NCBI GenBank assembly: GCA_022565595.1
Contig: JAIUML010000023.1
Span: 1 to 64,000 of the forward strand
Origin: Saccharospirillum sp.
GTDB lineage: Bacteria; Pseudomonadota; Gammaproteobacteria; Pseudomonadales; Natronospirillaceae
Direction of reading: 5' to 3'
Length of the DNA stretch: 64,000 nucleotides
Numbering within the stretch: position 1 is the stretch's first letter; every line of letters begins with the position of its first letter. Under the pieces are notes generated by a model. The model did no database searches. It was not told where the DNA came from and was given only the letters and a program-made list of their open reading frames with translations. Made by a program: the position numbers and the translations under genes. Below, piece by piece: positions 48,554-60,041 of the stretch.

Positions 48554-49872
48554 TCGGTTTTACCCTCCAGCGCTTTGGCATCCAATTCTGCAAGGAACGC
48601 CAGTTTCTCGGCTATCTTCTTCTCCAGGCCCCGGTCAACAGGCTGGTAAAAGCGACGACCTTTGAAGCTCTCCGGCATATAGGTTTCGCCAGCGGCATAG
48701 GCAAAGGGCTCGTCATGCGCGTAACGATACTCAGCACCGTGGCCCAGCTCCTTCATCAATTTCGTGGGGGCATTGCGTAAATGCACCGGTACTTCGCGGC
48801 TGGGATCCTGCTTCACGCTGGCCATCATGTCGTTGAAGGCGGTATAGACGGCGTTGCTTTTGGGAGCGCAGGCGAGGTAGACCACGGCCTGTGCCAGGGA
48901 GAGCTCCCCTTCCGGGCTGCCAAGGCGTTCCTGCACTTGCCAGGCATCCATGGCCAGGGTCAGCGCTCGGGGGTCAGCATTGCCGATGTCTTCGCTGGCC
49001 ATGCGTACCAGCCTGCGAGCGATGTACAGAGGATCACAGCCACCGTCGAGCATACGACACATCCAGTACAGCGCACCATCCGGGGATGAGCCGCGCACAC
49101 TCTTGTGTAATGCGGAAATCTGGTCATAAAAAACATCGCCGCCCTTATCGAACCGGCGGGTCTGCCCTTGAGTCAGTTGGGCAAGCCTGGCCTGAGTCAG
49201 GCCTTCGGGGTCGTCTGCATAGAGATCAACCGCCAGTTCCAGCAAATTGTAGAAGCGCCGCGCATCGCCATCAGCCAGCCGAAACAGGCTTTCTTCGATG
49301 CCCGTTTCAAAGGTCAGCCTGGCCAGCCTCTCGTCTGCGCCCCTGGCCTGCGCCAGCAACTGGGCAAGCTCTTCTTCCGTCAGTGACTTGAGCGGATAGA
49401 CCCTGGCACGCGACAACAGGGCTGCGTTGAGCTCGAAGCTGGGGTTTTCGGTGGTGGCGCCAATAAAGACGAAGGTGCCATCTTCAACATAAGGCAAGAA
49501 GGCATCCTGCTGGGCCTTGTTGAACCGATGCACTTCATCGACAAACAACAGGGTCCGTTTGCCCTCGGCCATGGTCTGGCGGGCGCGCTCAGCCGCTAGT
49601 TTGATGTCCTTGACTCCGGACTGCACGGCCGACAACGCCTCAAAACGGCTCTTGCTGTGTCCAGCGAGGAGCCGAGCCAGAGTCGTCTTGCCGACGCCCG
49701 GTGGCCCCCAGAGAATCATGGAATGCAGTTGATCCTGCTCTATGGATTGGCGCAGCGGCTGGCCCGGGCCCAATAAATGCGATTGCCCGATGTACTGATC
49801 CAGATGCCTGGGCCTCAGTCGCTCCGCCAGGGGTTGAAAAGGCGTTGAGCGGTCGTTCTCGAAAAGGTCCAT
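48550..49872 (-). CDS. rarA: Replication-associated recombination protein RarA
   Basis: 441 residues from the ATG at 49872 ([21 protein letters not shown]); the longer frame to 49956 extends into lolA and is rejected. AAA+ ATPase: Walker A GPPGVGKT (56-63), Walker [16 protein letters not shown], and the C-terminal MgsA/WHIP-like domain with [21 protein letters not shown]. It begins 8 bp after lolA. Confidence 0.94.
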
Positions 49873-49879
49873 GAGCTGC

Positions 49880-50506
49880 TTACATCTGCTCGAAAACGTC
49901 CGTGCCTGGCGGCGGTTCAAAATCGAACAAGCCAGGGTCGAGCGTTTCGCCAACACGCACTTCGGTCAGGCTGATGCGGGTATCCTGGCCGAGGTTGTCG
50001 GTCAGGCGAATTTCGCTGATCACGCCGCTTTCAAACAGCAGGGTCATATCGGTAAACATGGCATTGGTGTCATGCGGATAGAGTCGATAGGCCGTCAGCT
50101 CCTTGTCGGAAGCCTCGACCACGTCGTATCTCTGACCCAGGGCCTGGCGTGGTTGGGCCAGAATCATTGCTGGCGATTGTTGAATCTGATCGGTCACCGG
50201 CTGGTAGGTGGCCTGCATCAGGTCTGGTTCGTATACCCAGAGCGTCTGACCATCGGAAATAACCTGCTGTTCAAAAGGTTCATCGACCAGCCAGGCAAAC
50301 TTGAGCGGCCTGGAAACGATCATGCGGCCTGTGGACCGCTCGCCACGCATCTGGCCTTCGGCATAGGTCGTTTGTTCGAAGTTGGCCTGCAGAGTCTCGG
50401 TCGCTTCAAGACGCTCTATCAGGGCTTCCTGTGCGCGCTCATCGGCCCACCCCGGGGTGACGATTAACAGCGCGCCAAGAACGGTCGCCAAGGTTTTCAA
50501 TGTCAT
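49880..50506 (-). CDS. lolA: Outer membrane lipoprotein carrier LolA
   Basis: 208 residues with a signal peptide [21 protein letters not shown] cleaved before DER. The LolA beta-sheet fold is suggested by [20 protein letters not shown] and [14 protein letters not shown]. It moves lipoproteins across the periplasm to LolB. Immediately downstream of ftsK. Confidence 0.92.
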   Translation of the reverse strand: MTLKTLATVLGALLIVTPGWADERAQEALIERLEATETLQANFEQTTYAEGQMRGERSTGRMIVSRPLKFAWLVDEPFEQQVISDGQTLWVYEPDLMQATYQPVTDQIQQSPAMILAQPRQALGQRYDVVEASDKELTAYRLYPHDTNAMFTDMTLLFESGVISEIRLTDNLGQDTRISLTEVRVGETLDPGLFDFEPPPGTDVFEQM

Positions 50507-50518
50507 TCAAGACTCCTG

Positions 50519-52825
50519 TTATCCTGCGGGTGGCGGCGGCGCCAACACTTCTCGGGTGCCATTATGGCCAGCGGCACTGACCACGCCGGCGGCCTCCATG
50601 GCGTCTACCAGGCGAGCAGCCCGGTTGTAGCCAATTCTTAACTTGCGTTGTACGGCCGATATGGAGGCCTTGCGACTTTGGGTGACAAAGGCAACTGCCT
50701 CATCGAATAAAGCGTCTGCTTCGGGGTCATCCTCGCCATCGTCCAGTCTGGGCACACCTGGCAGGTCACTGTCGCCGCCCTGGAGGATCTCGTCGAGGTA
50801 GTCCGGCTGCCCCCGCTCTTTCCAGGCCGCAACCACACGGTGAACTTCATCATCGTCCACAAAGGCACCGTGAATACGAACCGGTAACCCGGTACCGGGC
50901 GGCAGGTAAAGCATATCGCCATGACCCAGCAATTGTTCAGCACCGCCCTGATCCAGAATGGTACGGGAGTCGATTTTGGACGACACCTGAAAGGCGATAC
51001 GGGTGGGAATGTTGGCCTTGATCAGGCCGGTAATCACATCGACCGAGGGTCTCTGCGTCGCCAATATCAAGTGGATGCCCGCAGCCCGTGCTTTCTGTGC
51101 CAGGCGAGCAATCAGCTCTTCCACTTTTTTGCCGACAATCATCATCATGTCGGCAAACTCGTCCACCACTACCACGACAAAGGGCAACGGCTCGAGTTCC
51201 GGCGCCGGTGCATGAGGATCGAGTGTTTCGAAGGGTTCATAAAGCGGATCAACAATGGGTTCTCCCGCTTTTTTGGCGTCTTCAACCTTCTTGTTGAAGC
51301 CGGCGATATTGCGCACGCCCACAGCGGCCATCAACTTGTAACGGCGCTCCATCTCGGCGACACACCAGCGCAAGCCGTTAGCGGCGTCTTTCATGTCGGT
51401 AATGACCGGTGTCAGCAAATGGGGAATGCCCTCATAAACCGACAGTTCGAGCATTTTCGGGTCGACCAGAATCAACCGCACTTCTTCGGGAGTGGCCTTG
51501 AACAGCAAGCTGCAGAGCATGGCGTTGACGCCAACGGATTTGCCCGAGCCGGTGGTACCGGCGACCAACAAGTGCGGCATCTTGCCAAGGTCCGCCACCA
51601 TGGGCGCTCCAGAGATGTCGTGCCCCAGAGCCAGGGTCAGTGCCGATTTTGACTTGTCATAGACAGGCGAACTCAATACATCGCTGAGCCGGACGATGTC
51701 CCGTTTCTCATTGGGAATCTCAATACCGACCGTGGTCTTGCCAGGAATGATCTCGACCACCCGGACACTGACCAGCGCCATGGAGCGCGCAAGATCCTTG
51801 GCGAGGTTGGAAATCTTGGAAACCTTGATGCCAGCCGCGGGCTGGATTTCAAAACGAGTGATTACCGGGCCTGGCGACACTTCGGTTACTTCGGCTTCGA
51901 CGTTGAAGTCGCGCAGCTTGATTTCGAGCAAGCGAGACATGGCTTCAAGCGCTTCTTCGCTGTAACCGTTGCTGGTGTCGTGTTCACTGGAATCGAGCAG
52001 ATTCAAGGCGGGCAAGCCGCCTGTGGTATCCTTTCCGGTAAAGAGCGGCTGTTGTCGCTCTCGGCTGGCTCGCTCACTTTCCACCTTAGCTTTGGGCTGT
52101 AAGGGTTTGATTTGTGGCGGTTTTCTCTTCGCCTGTTTTTCCAGATGAACTTCGAGATTGGCCTTGCGCTCCTCAACACGTTGTTGCACTTCGCGCTCTT
52201 CAGCCCGGTGTCTGCGCGCAGCGCCAAGTTTTTGCCCGAGCCAGGCAACGGCCGCCAGAACCATGGCGCCGAGGCGTTCCATCAATGCCAACCAGGAGAC
52301 ATTCATGGCGATGGTCAAGGAAATGAACCAGAGCACGACCAACAAGAGAGTAGTACCGGTCAACCCGAGAATGGGAAACACGCGCTCCGAAAGCTCGATA
52401 CCCAAATAGCCACCGGAACTGGCTTCACTGCTGCTTTGCACATGAACCGTTGCCAGCGTACAACTGACCGCGACAAACAACGCCCAGCCCAGAGTGCGCA
52501 ACACAATCAGCAAGGGGTTCCAGGCGTGGCCAAGGCGCCGCTCTCGGAAGGTCGCCCAGGCGCGATAAAAGAAAATGACGGGCAGACCATAGGCCAGAAT
52601 ACCGAACAGATTGAACAGCAAGGAGGACAACCAGGCACCTGCCGTACCGGCCATATTGCGCACTGTGTCGCCAGTACCCGAGGTTCCCCATCCGGCATCC
52701 AGAGGATGATGGGTGGCCAGTGCAATCAACAGATACACACCCAGTGCCAGCGCCAGCAACATGCTGCCCTCGTGTAACAGGCGTTGCTTTAAATCCAGTA
52801 CTCTGTTGTCGTCTCTTGCTCGCAT
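50519..52825 (-). CDS. ftsK: DNA translocase FtsK
   Basis: 768 residues from the ATG at 52825; a TTG at 52840 would add 5. Four N-terminal membrane helices (to about residue 185), a short charged linker, the motor domain with Walker A GTTGSGKS (about residue 420) and Walker [12 protein letters not shown]. The C-terminal gamma domain ([24 protein letters not shown]) reads KOPS. It moves the terminus DNA at division and activates XerCD. The linker is shorter than in E. coli. Confidence 0.95.
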   Translation of the reverse strand: MRARDDNRVLDLKQRLLHEGSMLLALALGVYLLIALATHHPLDAGWGTSGTGDTVRNMAGTAGAWLSSLLFNLFGILAYGLPVIFFYRAWATFRERRLGHAWNPLLIVLRTLGWALFVAVSCTLATVHVQSSSEASSGGYLGIELSERVFPILGLTGTTLLLVVLWFISLTIAMNVSWLALMERLGAMVLAAVAWLGQKLGAARRHRAEEREVQQRVEERKANLEVHLEKQAKRKPPQIKPLQPKAKVESERASRERQQPLFTGKDTTGGLPALNLLDSSEHDTSNGYSEEALEAMSRLLEIKLRDFNVEAEVTEVSPGPVITRFEIQPAAGIKVSKISNLAKDLARSMALVSVRVVEIIPGKTTVGIEIPNEKRDIVRLSDVLSSPVYDKSKSALTLALGHDISGAPMVADLGKMPHLLVAGTTGSGKSVGVNAMLCSLLFKATPEEVRLILVDPKMLELSVYEGIPHLLTPVITDMKDAANGLRWCVAEMERRYKLMAAVGVRNIAGFNKKVEDAKKAGEPIVDPLYEPFETLDPHAPAPELEPLPFVVVVVDEFADMMMIVGKKVEELIARLAQKARAAGIHLILATQRPSVDVITGLIKANIPTRIAFQVSSKIDSRTILDQGGAEQLLGHGDMLYLPPGTGLPVRIHGAFVDDDEVHRVVAAWKERGQPDYLDEILQGGDSDLPGVPRLDDGEDDPEADALFDEAVAFVTQSRKASISAVQRKLRIGYNRAARLVDAMEAAGVVSAAGHNGTREVLAPPPPAG

Positions 52826-53026
52826 GGCTTTTTGTGTCAAAGTAGTTGGTTCCCGTTCATTCAGTGTGCAATCTTACCTTATTTTCAGTAGTGAGCTGTA
52901 AAAATAACCAGTAAAGCCTGGACTGACTGGTCCTGCTGGCATTTTCTGGCCTGGTGACAGCCCAACAAGCGTTTCGTAAGATACCACAGGTTGACCCACT
53001 AACTCATTGAAACAGTGAGCATTTTT

Positions 53027-53797
53027 ATGCCACAACTAAGCTGGCTGGAAGCTGAACAGCCAGTTGCTTTTCCACCTACCTCTCGGGCGCTGGATCACCC
53101 CAACGGCCTGTTGGCCGCCGGTGGTGCCTTGTCGCCGAAGTGGCTGTTGGCGGCTTATTGCCGGGGTATTTTCCCCTGGTTCAATCCGGGGGAACCCATC
53201 CTCTGGTGGAGCCCTTCGCCTCGCATGGTATTACCAGTCGGTAAGGCCCATACCAGCCGTAGTTTGCGCAAGTGGTACCGTCAGGACCAGCCCAGGGTCA
53301 CCTTCAACCGCGCCTTTGCGGAAGTGATCACGGCTTGTCGTCAGCCACGGGCAGGCCAGGCAGGGACCTGGATAACCGACGAGATGACCCAGGCCTATAT
53401 TGAAATGCACCATCAGGGTTGGGCACACTCCGTGGAGGTCTGGCAAGGTCAGCAATTGGTAGGCGGTCTTTATGGGCTCGGAATCTGGCCTGTTTTTTAC
53501 GGAGAGAGCATGTTTTCGCGCCGACCAAACACCTCCAAACTGGCTTTTGTCGCACTGGATGAATGGGCCTATCATCAACACCTGACGTTGATAGACTGTC
53601 AGGTATACAATGATCATCTGGCAAGTCTCGGTGCCGTTGAGATCGATCGCCATCAGTTCGAATCGGCCCTTCCGACCAAAGCCAGTCGCTTGCAGCCGAT
53701 CGACGAAACCGAATTGTCTCGCCTATTGCAGCAACGCTTGGGTGTGGCTGGCAGCCATCAACAGCACATGACAGGGCGCTCGCATAATGAAGAGTGA
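53027..53797 (+). CDS. aat: Leucyl/phenylalanyl-tRNA-protein transferase
   Basis: 256 residues from the ATG at 53027; a GTG at 53015 is possible. Signature NGLLAAGG and YCRGIFPWFNPGEPILWWSPSPR, then SVEVWQGQQLVGGLYGLG. It adds Leu or Phe to N-terminal Arg/Lys and makes N-degrons for ClpS-ClpAP, which is encoded 2 kb further on. It overlaps bpt by 11 bp. Confidence 0.94.
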   Translation: MPQLSWLEAEQPVAFPPTSRALDHPNGLLAAGGALSPKWLLAAYCRGIFPWFNPGEPILWWSPSPRMVLPVGKAHTSRSLRKWYRQDQPRVTFNRAFAEVITACRQPRAGQAGTWITDEMTQAYIEMHHQGWAHSVEVWQGQQLVGGLYGLGIWPVFYGESMFSRRPNTSKLAFVALDEWAYHQHLTLIDCQVYNDHLASLGAVEIDRHQFESALPTKASRLQPIDETELSRLLQQRLGVAGSHQQHMTGRSHNEE

Positions 53798-54536
53798 ATC
53801 AGAGAACCAGGAAGAGTCGATCAAGCTCTATCGTACGGGTGAGCACCCCTGCAGCTATCTTCCCGGCCAGCAGGCTCGAACGCTGTTTCTCGACCCTGAA
53901 TTGCACTTCAATAGATCACTCTATGAACAATTGACGCACCTCGGCTTTCGTCGCAGCGGCATGCATCTCTACCGGCCAGACTGTGAGAGCTGCGGAGCCT
54001 GTATGCCCACTCGGGTACGCGTGGCCTCCTTTCGTCCAAAACGACGGTTTCGCCGGGTTCTGAAAGCCAATAGTGATCTGGACATTCGTGTCGTCCCATG
54101 CCAGTACAGCCGCGAACACTACCGTCTCTACGAGCGCTATATCAGCCAACGCCATCGCAATGGTGACATGTATCCGCCCTCCCCCGATGCCTACCGGGAT
54201 TTCCTGACCAGCCGCAGTGATCTGAGTTTCATTATGGAGTTTCGCAAGGATGGCGTCCTGCTGGCGTCAGCCTTCACTGACAGACTGGTCACTGGCTTGT
54301 CTGCCACTTATACCTGTTTTGAGCCCGAAGAAGACGCCAGGAGCCTGGGCACCTTTGCCATTCTCAGTCAGATTCAGTACTGCCAGTCACAGCAGTTGCC
54401 CTTTCTGTATTTGGGGTATTGGGTGCCGGGTTCGCAGCAGATGCATTACAAGGCCGACTTTCAGCCAATGGAACTGTTGATCAATAGGCAATGGCGCCCG
54501 CTCGGTGAAGATCTAATCCGTTCATTGACGGACTGA
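53787..54536 (+). CDS. bpt: Aspartate/glutamate leucyltransferase Bpt
   Basis: 249 residues of the Ate/Bpt family: CSYLPGQQARTLFLDPE, FRRSGMHLYRPDCESCGACMPTRV (conserved cysteines), and YWVPGSQQMHYKADFQP. Bpt adds Leu to N-terminal Asp or Glu, again feeding the ClpS N-end pathway together with Aat. It is placed directly after aat. Confidence 0.93.
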   Translation: MKSESENQEESIKLYRTGEHPCSYLPGQQARTLFLDPELHFNRSLYEQLTHLGFRRSGMHLYRPDCESCGACMPTRVRVASFRPKRRFRRVLKANSDLDIRVVPCQYSREHYRLYERYISQRHRNGDMYPPSPDAYRDFLTSRSDLSFIMEFRKDGVLLASAFTDRLVTGLSATYTCFEPEEDARSLGTFAILSQIQYCQSQQLPFLYLGYWVPGSQQMHYKADFQPMELLINRQWRPLGEDLIRSLTD

Positions 54537-54590
54537 ATCGCTACTGCTGCTGTTTCGGAACAAAGTTCTAGTTCCACAAACCAGATAACT

Positions 54591-54619
54591 TTGATAAATG
54601 CCTGGAAATAAGGCAGAAT
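54591..54619 (+). promoter_or_regulatory. Candidate sigma70 promoter of infA
   Basis: TTGATA (54591-54596), 17 bp, CAGAAT (54614-54619), about 85 bp upstream of infA. Confidence 0.45.
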
Positions 54620-54702
54620 GCGCGGCGGTTAGTAACGGACCGCCCTTGTAAAGATCCGGTCGCGTAGTCACTTTCAGCAAATTGAGGCAAATATAAGCAT
54701 CT

Positions 54703-54921
54703 ATGGCAAAAGCAGACGTCATTGAAATGGAAGGCGAGATTCTCGATACCCTTCCCAACACCATGTTCCGGGTCAAGCTTGAGAATGGCCACGTCATTAC
54801 TGCCCACATTTCGGGTAAAATGCGCAAGAACTACATTCGTATTCTGACTGGCGACAAGGTCAAGGTTGAACTGACACCTTACGATCTGACCAAAGGCCGC
54901 ATCGTTTACCGGGCTCGTTGA
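54703..54921 (+). CDS. infA: Translation initiation factor IF-1
   Basis: 72-residue S1-like OB-fold protein ([19 protein letters not shown], then [33 protein letters not shown]), essential for start-codon selection. Length is exactly typical. Confidence 0.97.
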   Translation: MAKADVIEMEGEILDTLPNTMFRVKLENGHVITAHISGKMRKNYIRILTGDKVKVELTPYDLTKGRIVYRAR

Positions 54922-55078
54922 TACCCCCGAGAGCGTCGCTTGCCCGGCCTCGCCCTACCCGATTCCGCATCGCAATTTGCACATCTGCATCACCAGATGC
55001 CCATTTTCATGGGACGATACTGTCGTGCGCCCTGGGCAGAGTCGGAAGTAATTTCAATGTGGGAGAGTAAAGAAAGGT

Positions 55079-55106
55079 AGCCGGAGTCGCCTTGACGACC
55101 CCGGCT
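55079..55106 (-). terminator. Terminator after clpA
   Basis: On the minus strand AGCCGGGGTCG, loop TCAAGG, CGACTCCGGCT (11 bp with one G-T pair), then ACCTTTCTTT. It lies 11 bp after the clpA stop. Confidence 0.6.
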
Positions 55107-55116
55107 GGTTCCATCT

Positions 55117-57387
55117 TCAGGCGGGTTCTACCGCTTCGTCGACGATCAATTCGAGTTCGCCGTCCACCATTTTCAGTTGAACAGTCCCCCCCTTGTTCAG
55201 GGAGCCGAACAGAATCATGTCTGCCAATGGTCGCTTGACCTTGTCCTGAATCAGACGATGCATTGGACGAGCCCCCATGTTCGCATCATAGCCCTTCTCG
55301 GCGAGCCAGATTCGGGCTTCGTCATCGACTTCCAGCATGACGCGCTTGTCATCCAATTGAGCCTGGAGCTCGGTCAGGAACTTGTCGACAATGTTGGCGA
55401 CAACAGACATTGGCAAGGCCCGGAACTGGACAATGGCATCCAGACGGTTACGGAATTCCGGCGTAAAGGCCTTGCGTATGACCTCCATGCCATCTGTACT
55501 GTTGTCCTGTGCCATGAAACCGACAGAGCGACGGTTCAATTCCTGAGCGCCTGCGTTACTGGTCATGATCAAAATCACATTGCGGAAATCCGCCTTGCGA
55601 CCGTTGTTGTCGGTCAGGCCACCGTGGTCCATAACCTGCAATAACAGATTGAACACATCCGGGTGCGCTTTCTCGATCTCATCCAATAGCAGTACACAGT
55701 GAGGGTGCTTGGTCACACCATCTGTCAGCAGGCCACCCTGATCAAAACCAACGTAGCCTGGCGGTGCACCAATCAGGCGAGAAGCGGTGTGTCGCTCCAT
55801 GTACTCGGACATGTCAAAGCGCAGCATGGGAATGCCCAGTGACTCTGCCAATTGCTTGCACACCTCGGTTTTACCGACACCTGTAGGGCCGGCAAAGAGG
55901 AAGGAGCCAATGGGCTTGTCAATCGACTTCAACCCGGCTCGGGCCAACTTGATGGCCGAAGAAAGCTGCTCAATAGCCTGCTCCTGACCGAACACCGTCA
56001 TCTTCAGGTTGCGCTCCAGGTTACCGAGCACCTCCTTGTCGTTCCGGCTGACACTTTTCTCAGGAATACGGGCAATGGAGGCGACGATTTTCTCGACATC
56101 GGCCACATTGATGGTCTTCTTGCGTTTGGTTGCAGGCAGTAAGCGTTGAGCGGCGCCGGCTTCGTCGATGACATCAATGGCCTTGTCGGGCAGGTGACGG
56201 TCTGAAATATAGCGCGCCGAGAGCTCTGCTGCCGCCTTGAGTGCCTTGTCGGTGTACTTGAGGTGGTGGTGATCCTCGAACCGGCTCTTCAGCCCCTTGA
56301 GGATGCGATAGGTCTCATCCACTGTTGGCTCATTGACATCGATCTTCTGAAAACGTCGCGTTAAAGCGCTGTCTTTCTCAAAGATGCCGCGGAATTCCTG
56401 GAATGTAGTAGAGCCCATGCAACGCAGCTCACCAGAGCTCAACATGGGCTTCAAAAGGTTGGAGGCGTCCATGACACCTCCGGATGCGGCCCCTGCACCA
56501 ATGATGGTGTGAATTTCATCGATGAACAGTATGGCTTTCTCTTTCTTCTTCAGTTCCGCCAGCAGGGCTTTCAGTCGCTTCTCGAAATCCCCACGGTATT
56601 TGGTGCCCGCCAACAGGGCGCCGAGGTCAAGTGAGTAGACTTCTGCATTGCCGACGACTTCAGGTACATCCCCATCAACGATGCGCTTCGCCAGCCCTTC
56701 AGCGATGGCAGTTTTGCCAACACCGGTCTCCCCGACTAACAGGGGGTTGTTCTTGCGACGGCGCGACAGCACCTGGATGACCCGTTCTACTTCGAACTCT
56801 CGGCCAACCAGGGGGTCTATACGGCCCTTGCGTGCGAGTTCATTCAGGTTGGCTGCAAAGCTTTCCAGAGCACTGCCATTCACGCCTTCGTTGCCGCCTT
56901 CTTCCTGGTGTTCGTTGTTGAAATCTTCACTCGGTTGGGCATTCTCGTTTTGCACCTTGGAGATGCCATGGGCAATGTAATTGACGACATCAATGCGCGA
57001 AATGCTTTGCTGCTTGAGGAAAAACACAGCCTGACTTTCCTGTTCGGAGAAGATGGCAACCAGCACATTAGCGCCAGTGACCTCTTTCTTCCCGGAAGAC
57101 TGAACATGGAATACGGCCCGCTGCAGGACGCGCTGGAACCCCAGGGTAGGCTGCGTCTCACGGTCATCGTCGCCCTTGGGAATCAGCGGCGTGGTGGAGT
57201 CAATAAACTCGGTCAAATCGCGGCGCAGTTGCGGAACATCGGCTGCGCAAGCGTTCAACACCTCGGTCGCCGCATTGTTGTCGAGCAGGGCTAACAACAG
57301 GTGCTCAACGGTCATGAACTCGTGCCTTTTGGCACGAGCATCTTTGAACGCACTGTTGAGGGTTAACTCGAGATCTTTACTTAACAT
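55117..57387 (-). CDS. clpA: ATP-dependent Clp protease ATPase subunit ClpA
   Basis: 756 residues from the ATG at 57387 ([14 protein letters not shown]); a GTG 6 bp upstream is less likely. N domain, then two AAA+ rings with Walker A GETGVGKT (about residue 210) and GPTGVGKT (about residue 490). Feeds unfolded substrates to ClpP. The adjacent clpS encodes the adaptor. Confidence 0.96.
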   Translation of the reverse strand: MLSKDLELTLNSAFKDARAKRHEFMTVEHLLLALLDNNAATEVLNACAADVPQLRRDLTEFIDSTTPLIPKGDDDRETQPTLGFQRVLQRAVFHVQSSGKKEVTGANVLVAIFSEQESQAVFFLKQQSISRIDVVNYIAHGISKVQNENAQPSEDFNNEHQEEGGNEGVNGSALESFAANLNELARKGRIDPLVGREFEVERVIQVLSRRRKNNPLLVGETGVGKTAIAEGLAKRIVDGDVPEVVGNAEVYSLDLGALLAGTKYRGDFEKRLKALLAELKKKEKAILFIDEIHTIIGAGAASGGVMDASNLLKPMLSSGELRCMGSTTFQEFRGIFEKDSALTRRFQKIDVNEPTVDETYRILKGLKSRFEDHHHLKYTDKALKAAAELSARYISDRHLPDKAIDVIDEAGAAQRLLPATKRKKTINVADVEKIVASIARIPEKSVSRNDKEVLGNLERNLKMTVFGQEQAIEQLSSAIKLARAGLKSIDKPIGSFLFAGPTGVGKTEVCKQLAESLGIPMLRFDMSEYMERHTASRLIGAPPGYVGFDQGGLLTDGVTKHPHCVLLLDEIEKAHPDVFNLLLQVMDHGGLTDNNGRKADFRNVILIMTSNAGAQELNRRSVGFMAQDNSTDGMEVIRKAFTPEFRNRLDAIVQFRALPMSVVANIVDKFLTELQAQLDDKRVMLEVDDEARIWLAEKGYDANMGARPMHRLIQDKVKRPLADMILFGSLNKGGTVQLKMVDGELELIVDEAVEPA

Positions 57388-57408
57388 GGTCACTGACCCT
57401 CTCGTTGA

Positions 57409-57810
57409 TCACTCGTCATCGGCCTTTTCAACTTCGCACACCAGAGGGTGTTCGTTGTCCCGGGCGTACTGGTTTACCATCGCCGCTTTCGTTTCGGCAA
57501 TATCTTTAGTATAGACTCCACAAACACCTTTGCCTTGTGTATGCACTGTTAACATGATCTGGGTTGCCTTATCCCGGTTCATATAGAAGAACTGTTCGAG
57601 AATGTGCACCACAAACTCCATAGGAGTGTAATCATCATTCAGCAACACCACTCGGTACAGAGGTGGCTTTTTCAACTTGGGGTCTTGCGTCTGCGTGACC
57701 GTCCCGACCCCGAACTGGTCGTTCTGGTCGTCACTGTTCTGAGCTAAACGCACAGAGGTCTCCATTATCATCACCGAAGGATGCCATCGGCTATTGCTAC
57801 CACTATTCAT
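57409..57810 (-). CDS. clpS: ATP-dependent Clp protease adaptor ClpS
   Basis: Up to 133 residues; an ATG at 57765 is an alternative start, and the N terminus is variable. The core [27 protein letters not shown] has the N-degron-binding acidic and Met residues; [19 protein letters not shown] follows. It delivers N-end substrates, such as those made by Aat and Bpt here, to ClpA. Confidence 0.93.
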   Translation of the reverse strand: MNSGSNSRWHPSVMIMETSVRLAQNSDDQNDQFGVGTVTQTQDPKLKKPPLYRVVLLNDDYTPMEFVVHILEQFFYMNRDKATQIMLTVHTQGKGVCGVYTKDIAETKAAMVNQYARDNEHPLVCEVEKADDE

Positions 57811-58239
57811 ATCAGAGCGAAAAATCCTGTTTAAAGTAAGTACGCTGTTAATTTACATACAGTTTGCTGAAACTCCGGCCTTATCATTGTAAAGACAAGC
57901 AACCAAACGGGGTTCAGGGCAGCCTTTTTCAACCAGAACGTGAGCCACTTCATAAGTTAAAGGCATGGTAGTTGACTTGGAAGGCGACAAACTAAATATT
58001 GATCTCTACGCGATGAGTGGTTATTCAGCATTTAACTACGCATCAGGGACCTCGATCAGCCTAAACAAGTGTAATAGCCTGGTCTTGAGTTCGCTACCGA
58101 ACATACATGCTCTTCTATCGCAGTGTGTAATAGCCCAGAAGCAAGGAGCTAATGCTACCTTACTTTATCGCGAAAAGGGGCCAGACAACAGCCGTTGCCT
58201 GGTACAGGCTCAGTTTAACGTGGTTTTAAGGAGTCCGTT
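57811..58239. other. Gene-free stretch between clpS and cspD
   Basis: 429 bp that look AT-richer by eye and have no convincing gene. A frame from 57965 to 58249 (94 codons) resembles nothing known and overlaps cspD. A promoter-like pair at 57972-58000 suggests a long cspD leader, which is common for cold-shock family mRNAs. Confidence 0.5.
57972..58000 (+). promoter_or_regulatory. Candidate sigma70 promoter of cspD
   Basis: TTGACT (57972-57977), 17 bp, AATATT (57995-58000). It would give a leader of about 230 bases. Confidence 0.35.
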
Positions 58240-58521
58240 ATGCCAGTAGGGAAAGTGAAGTGGTTCAATAATGCCAAAGGTTTTGGCTTTGTTGTTTGTG
58301 ATGAACACAAAGAGGACCTCTTCGCACATTTCTCTTCCATACAGATGGAAGGGTACAAAACACTCAAGGCCGGTCAGACGGTTGAATTTGAAACTGTCAA
58401 AGCCGACCGTGGAATCCATGCCGTCAACATCACCATCGTTCCGGAGAAAACCTCCAGTCCACGAACGACGGAACAAGCCACCGTCCACCGACAGCAAAAG
58501 GTCAGCAGCGAAGCAGAGTAA
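58240..58521 (+). CDS. cspD: Cold-shock domain protein CspD
   Basis: 93 residues. Cold-shock domain with RNP1 KGFGFV (13-18) and RNP2 DLFAHF, then a polar tail of about 25 residues, which is longer than in CspA and typical of CspD. It binds single-stranded nucleic acid and in E. coli inhibits replication in stationary phase. AAGGAG precedes the start. The clpA-clpS-cspD-icd order is conserved. Confidence 0.92.
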   Translation: MPVGKVKWFNNAKGFGFVVCDEHKEDLFAHFSSIQMEGYKTLKAGQTVEFETVKADRGIHAVNITIVPEKTSSPRTTEQATVHRQQKVSSEAE

Positions 58522-58625
58522 AGCCTGGGGTAAGCAAGGTGTGTGGCCCATAAACCGGCCTTAAAGTTCCTGTACAACTTGCCTGCCCTTAGAGGGTGCC
58601 CCTGATGAACCATCAGAGCGCACAA

Positions 58626-58651
58626 AAAAACCCGGCCTTGGCCGGGTTTTT
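58626..58651. terminator. Bidirectional terminator between cspD and icd
   Basis: Stem AAAAACCCGGCC / GGCCGGGTTTTT with a 2-nt loop, A-rich before and T-rich after, between convergent genes. Confidence 0.88.
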
Positions 58652-58667
58652 CGCTTATGACTGGTTA

Positions 58668-59924
58668 TCAGCCCATATTCTTGATGATTTCCTGACCAAA
58701 TTCGGACGCCTTGACCAGGGTTGCACCCTCCATCAAGCGCTCGAAGTCATAGGTGACACGTTTGGAGGCGATAGCGCCGCTCATGCCCTTCAACACCAGG
58801 TCGGCCGCTTCAACCCAACCCATGTGACGCAACATCATCTCACCTGAGAGGATCAGAGAACCGGGGTTAACCTTGTCCTGACCTGCGTACTTGGGTGCGG
58901 TACCGTGAGTGGCTTCAAACACGCCGATGTCGTCAGACATGTTGGCGCCAGGGGCAATACCAATGCCACCAACTTCCGCTGCCAGGGCATCTGACAGGTA
59001 GTCGCCATTCAGGTTCAGAGTGGCAATAACGTCATAGTCGGCCGGACGCAACAGAATCTGCTGCAGCATGGCGTCAGCAATGACATCCTTGACGACGATG
59101 TCTTTACCGGTTTTCGGGTTCTTGAAGTGCATCCAGGGGCCGCCATCGAGCAGCTCTGCACCAAACTCTTCTTTGGCCAGCTCATAGCCCCAATCCTTGA
59201 AGGCACCTTCGGTGAACTTCATGATGTTGCCTTTGTGGACCAGAGTCAGGCTGTCGCGATCGTTGTCGACCGTGTATTGCAGGGCTTTACGCACCAGACG
59301 CTTGGTACCTTCTTCCGACACCGGCTTGACACCGATACCGCACATTTCAGGGAAACGGATCTTGTTGACACCCATTTCTTCACGCAGGAACTTGATGACT
59401 TTTTCAGCTTCTGGTGAACCGGCTTTCCACTCAATACCAGCGTAGATGTCTTCGGAGTTTTCACGGAAGATGACCATGTCAACATCGCCAGGAACCTTCA
59501 CCGGGCTTGGCACGCCTGTAAACCACTGGACAGGGCGCTGGCAAACGAACAGATCCAGCTCCTGACGGATGGCCACGTTCAAAGAACGGATACCGCCGCC
59601 AACAGGCGTCGTCAATGGGCCTTTGATGCCAACCTTGAATTCGCGGAAGGCTTGCAGCGTTTCTTCAGGCAGCCAGGTATCGGCATCGTAGATCGTGGTC
59701 GCTTTCTCACCGGCATAAACTTCCATCCAGGAGATCTTGCGTTCGCTGCCATAGGCTTTTTCGATCGCGGCATCAATTACCGCAATCATGGGAGGGGTAA
59801 CGTCTACACCAATACCGTCACCCTCGATATAAGGAATAATCGGGTTGTTGGGTACATTCAAAGTGCCATTGGCATCGGCGGTAATTTTTTCACCGGCAGG
59901 CACTTCAATTTTTTGATATCCCAT
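58668..59924 (-). CDS. icd: NADP-dependent isocitrate dehydrogenase
   Basis: 418 residues, E. coli Icd type: [61 protein letters not shown] is cut here only for description; the phosphorylation loop PSPVKVPGD is present. Also [23 protein letters not shown]. It runs the TCA step to 2-oxoglutarate. GGAG upstream of the start. Confidence 0.95.
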   Translation of the reverse strand: MGYQKIEVPAGEKITADANGTLNVPNNPIIPYIEGDGIGVDVTPPMIAVIDAAIEKAYGSERKISWMEVYAGEKATTIYDADTWLPEETLQAFREFKVGIKGPLTTPVGGGIRSLNVAIRQELDLFVCQRPVQWFTGVPSPVKVPGDVDMVIFRENSEDIYAGIEWKAGSPEAEKVIKFLREEMGVNKIRFPEMCGIGVKPVSEEGTKRLVRKALQYTVDNDRDSLTLVHKGNIMKFTEGAFKDWGYELAKEEFGAELLDGGPWMHFKNPKTGKDIVVKDVIADAMLQQILLRPADYDVIATLNLNGDYLSDALAAEVGGIGIAPGANMSDDIGVFEATHGTAPKYAGQDKVNPGSLILSGEMMLRHMGWVEAADLVLKGMSGAIASKRVTYDFERLMEGATLVKASEFGQEIIKNMG

Positions 59925-60041
59925 GATTCACTCCATCTGTGTGTTATGGTTCGTTCGGCGGCGGAGTATACCGGAAAGAGATGAACTCTTATAGACACTC
60001 TCACCTTCGACTTTGGTCCTTAGCGGAGCTTATTCAGACAG

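Noticed and set aside
49873-49956. N-terminal extension of rarA
   Set aside because: It lies inside lolA; RarA proteins start at MDLF.
57965-58249. 94-codon frame before cspD
   Set aside because: No similarity; overlaps the cspD start and a promoter-like element; more likely the cspD leader.
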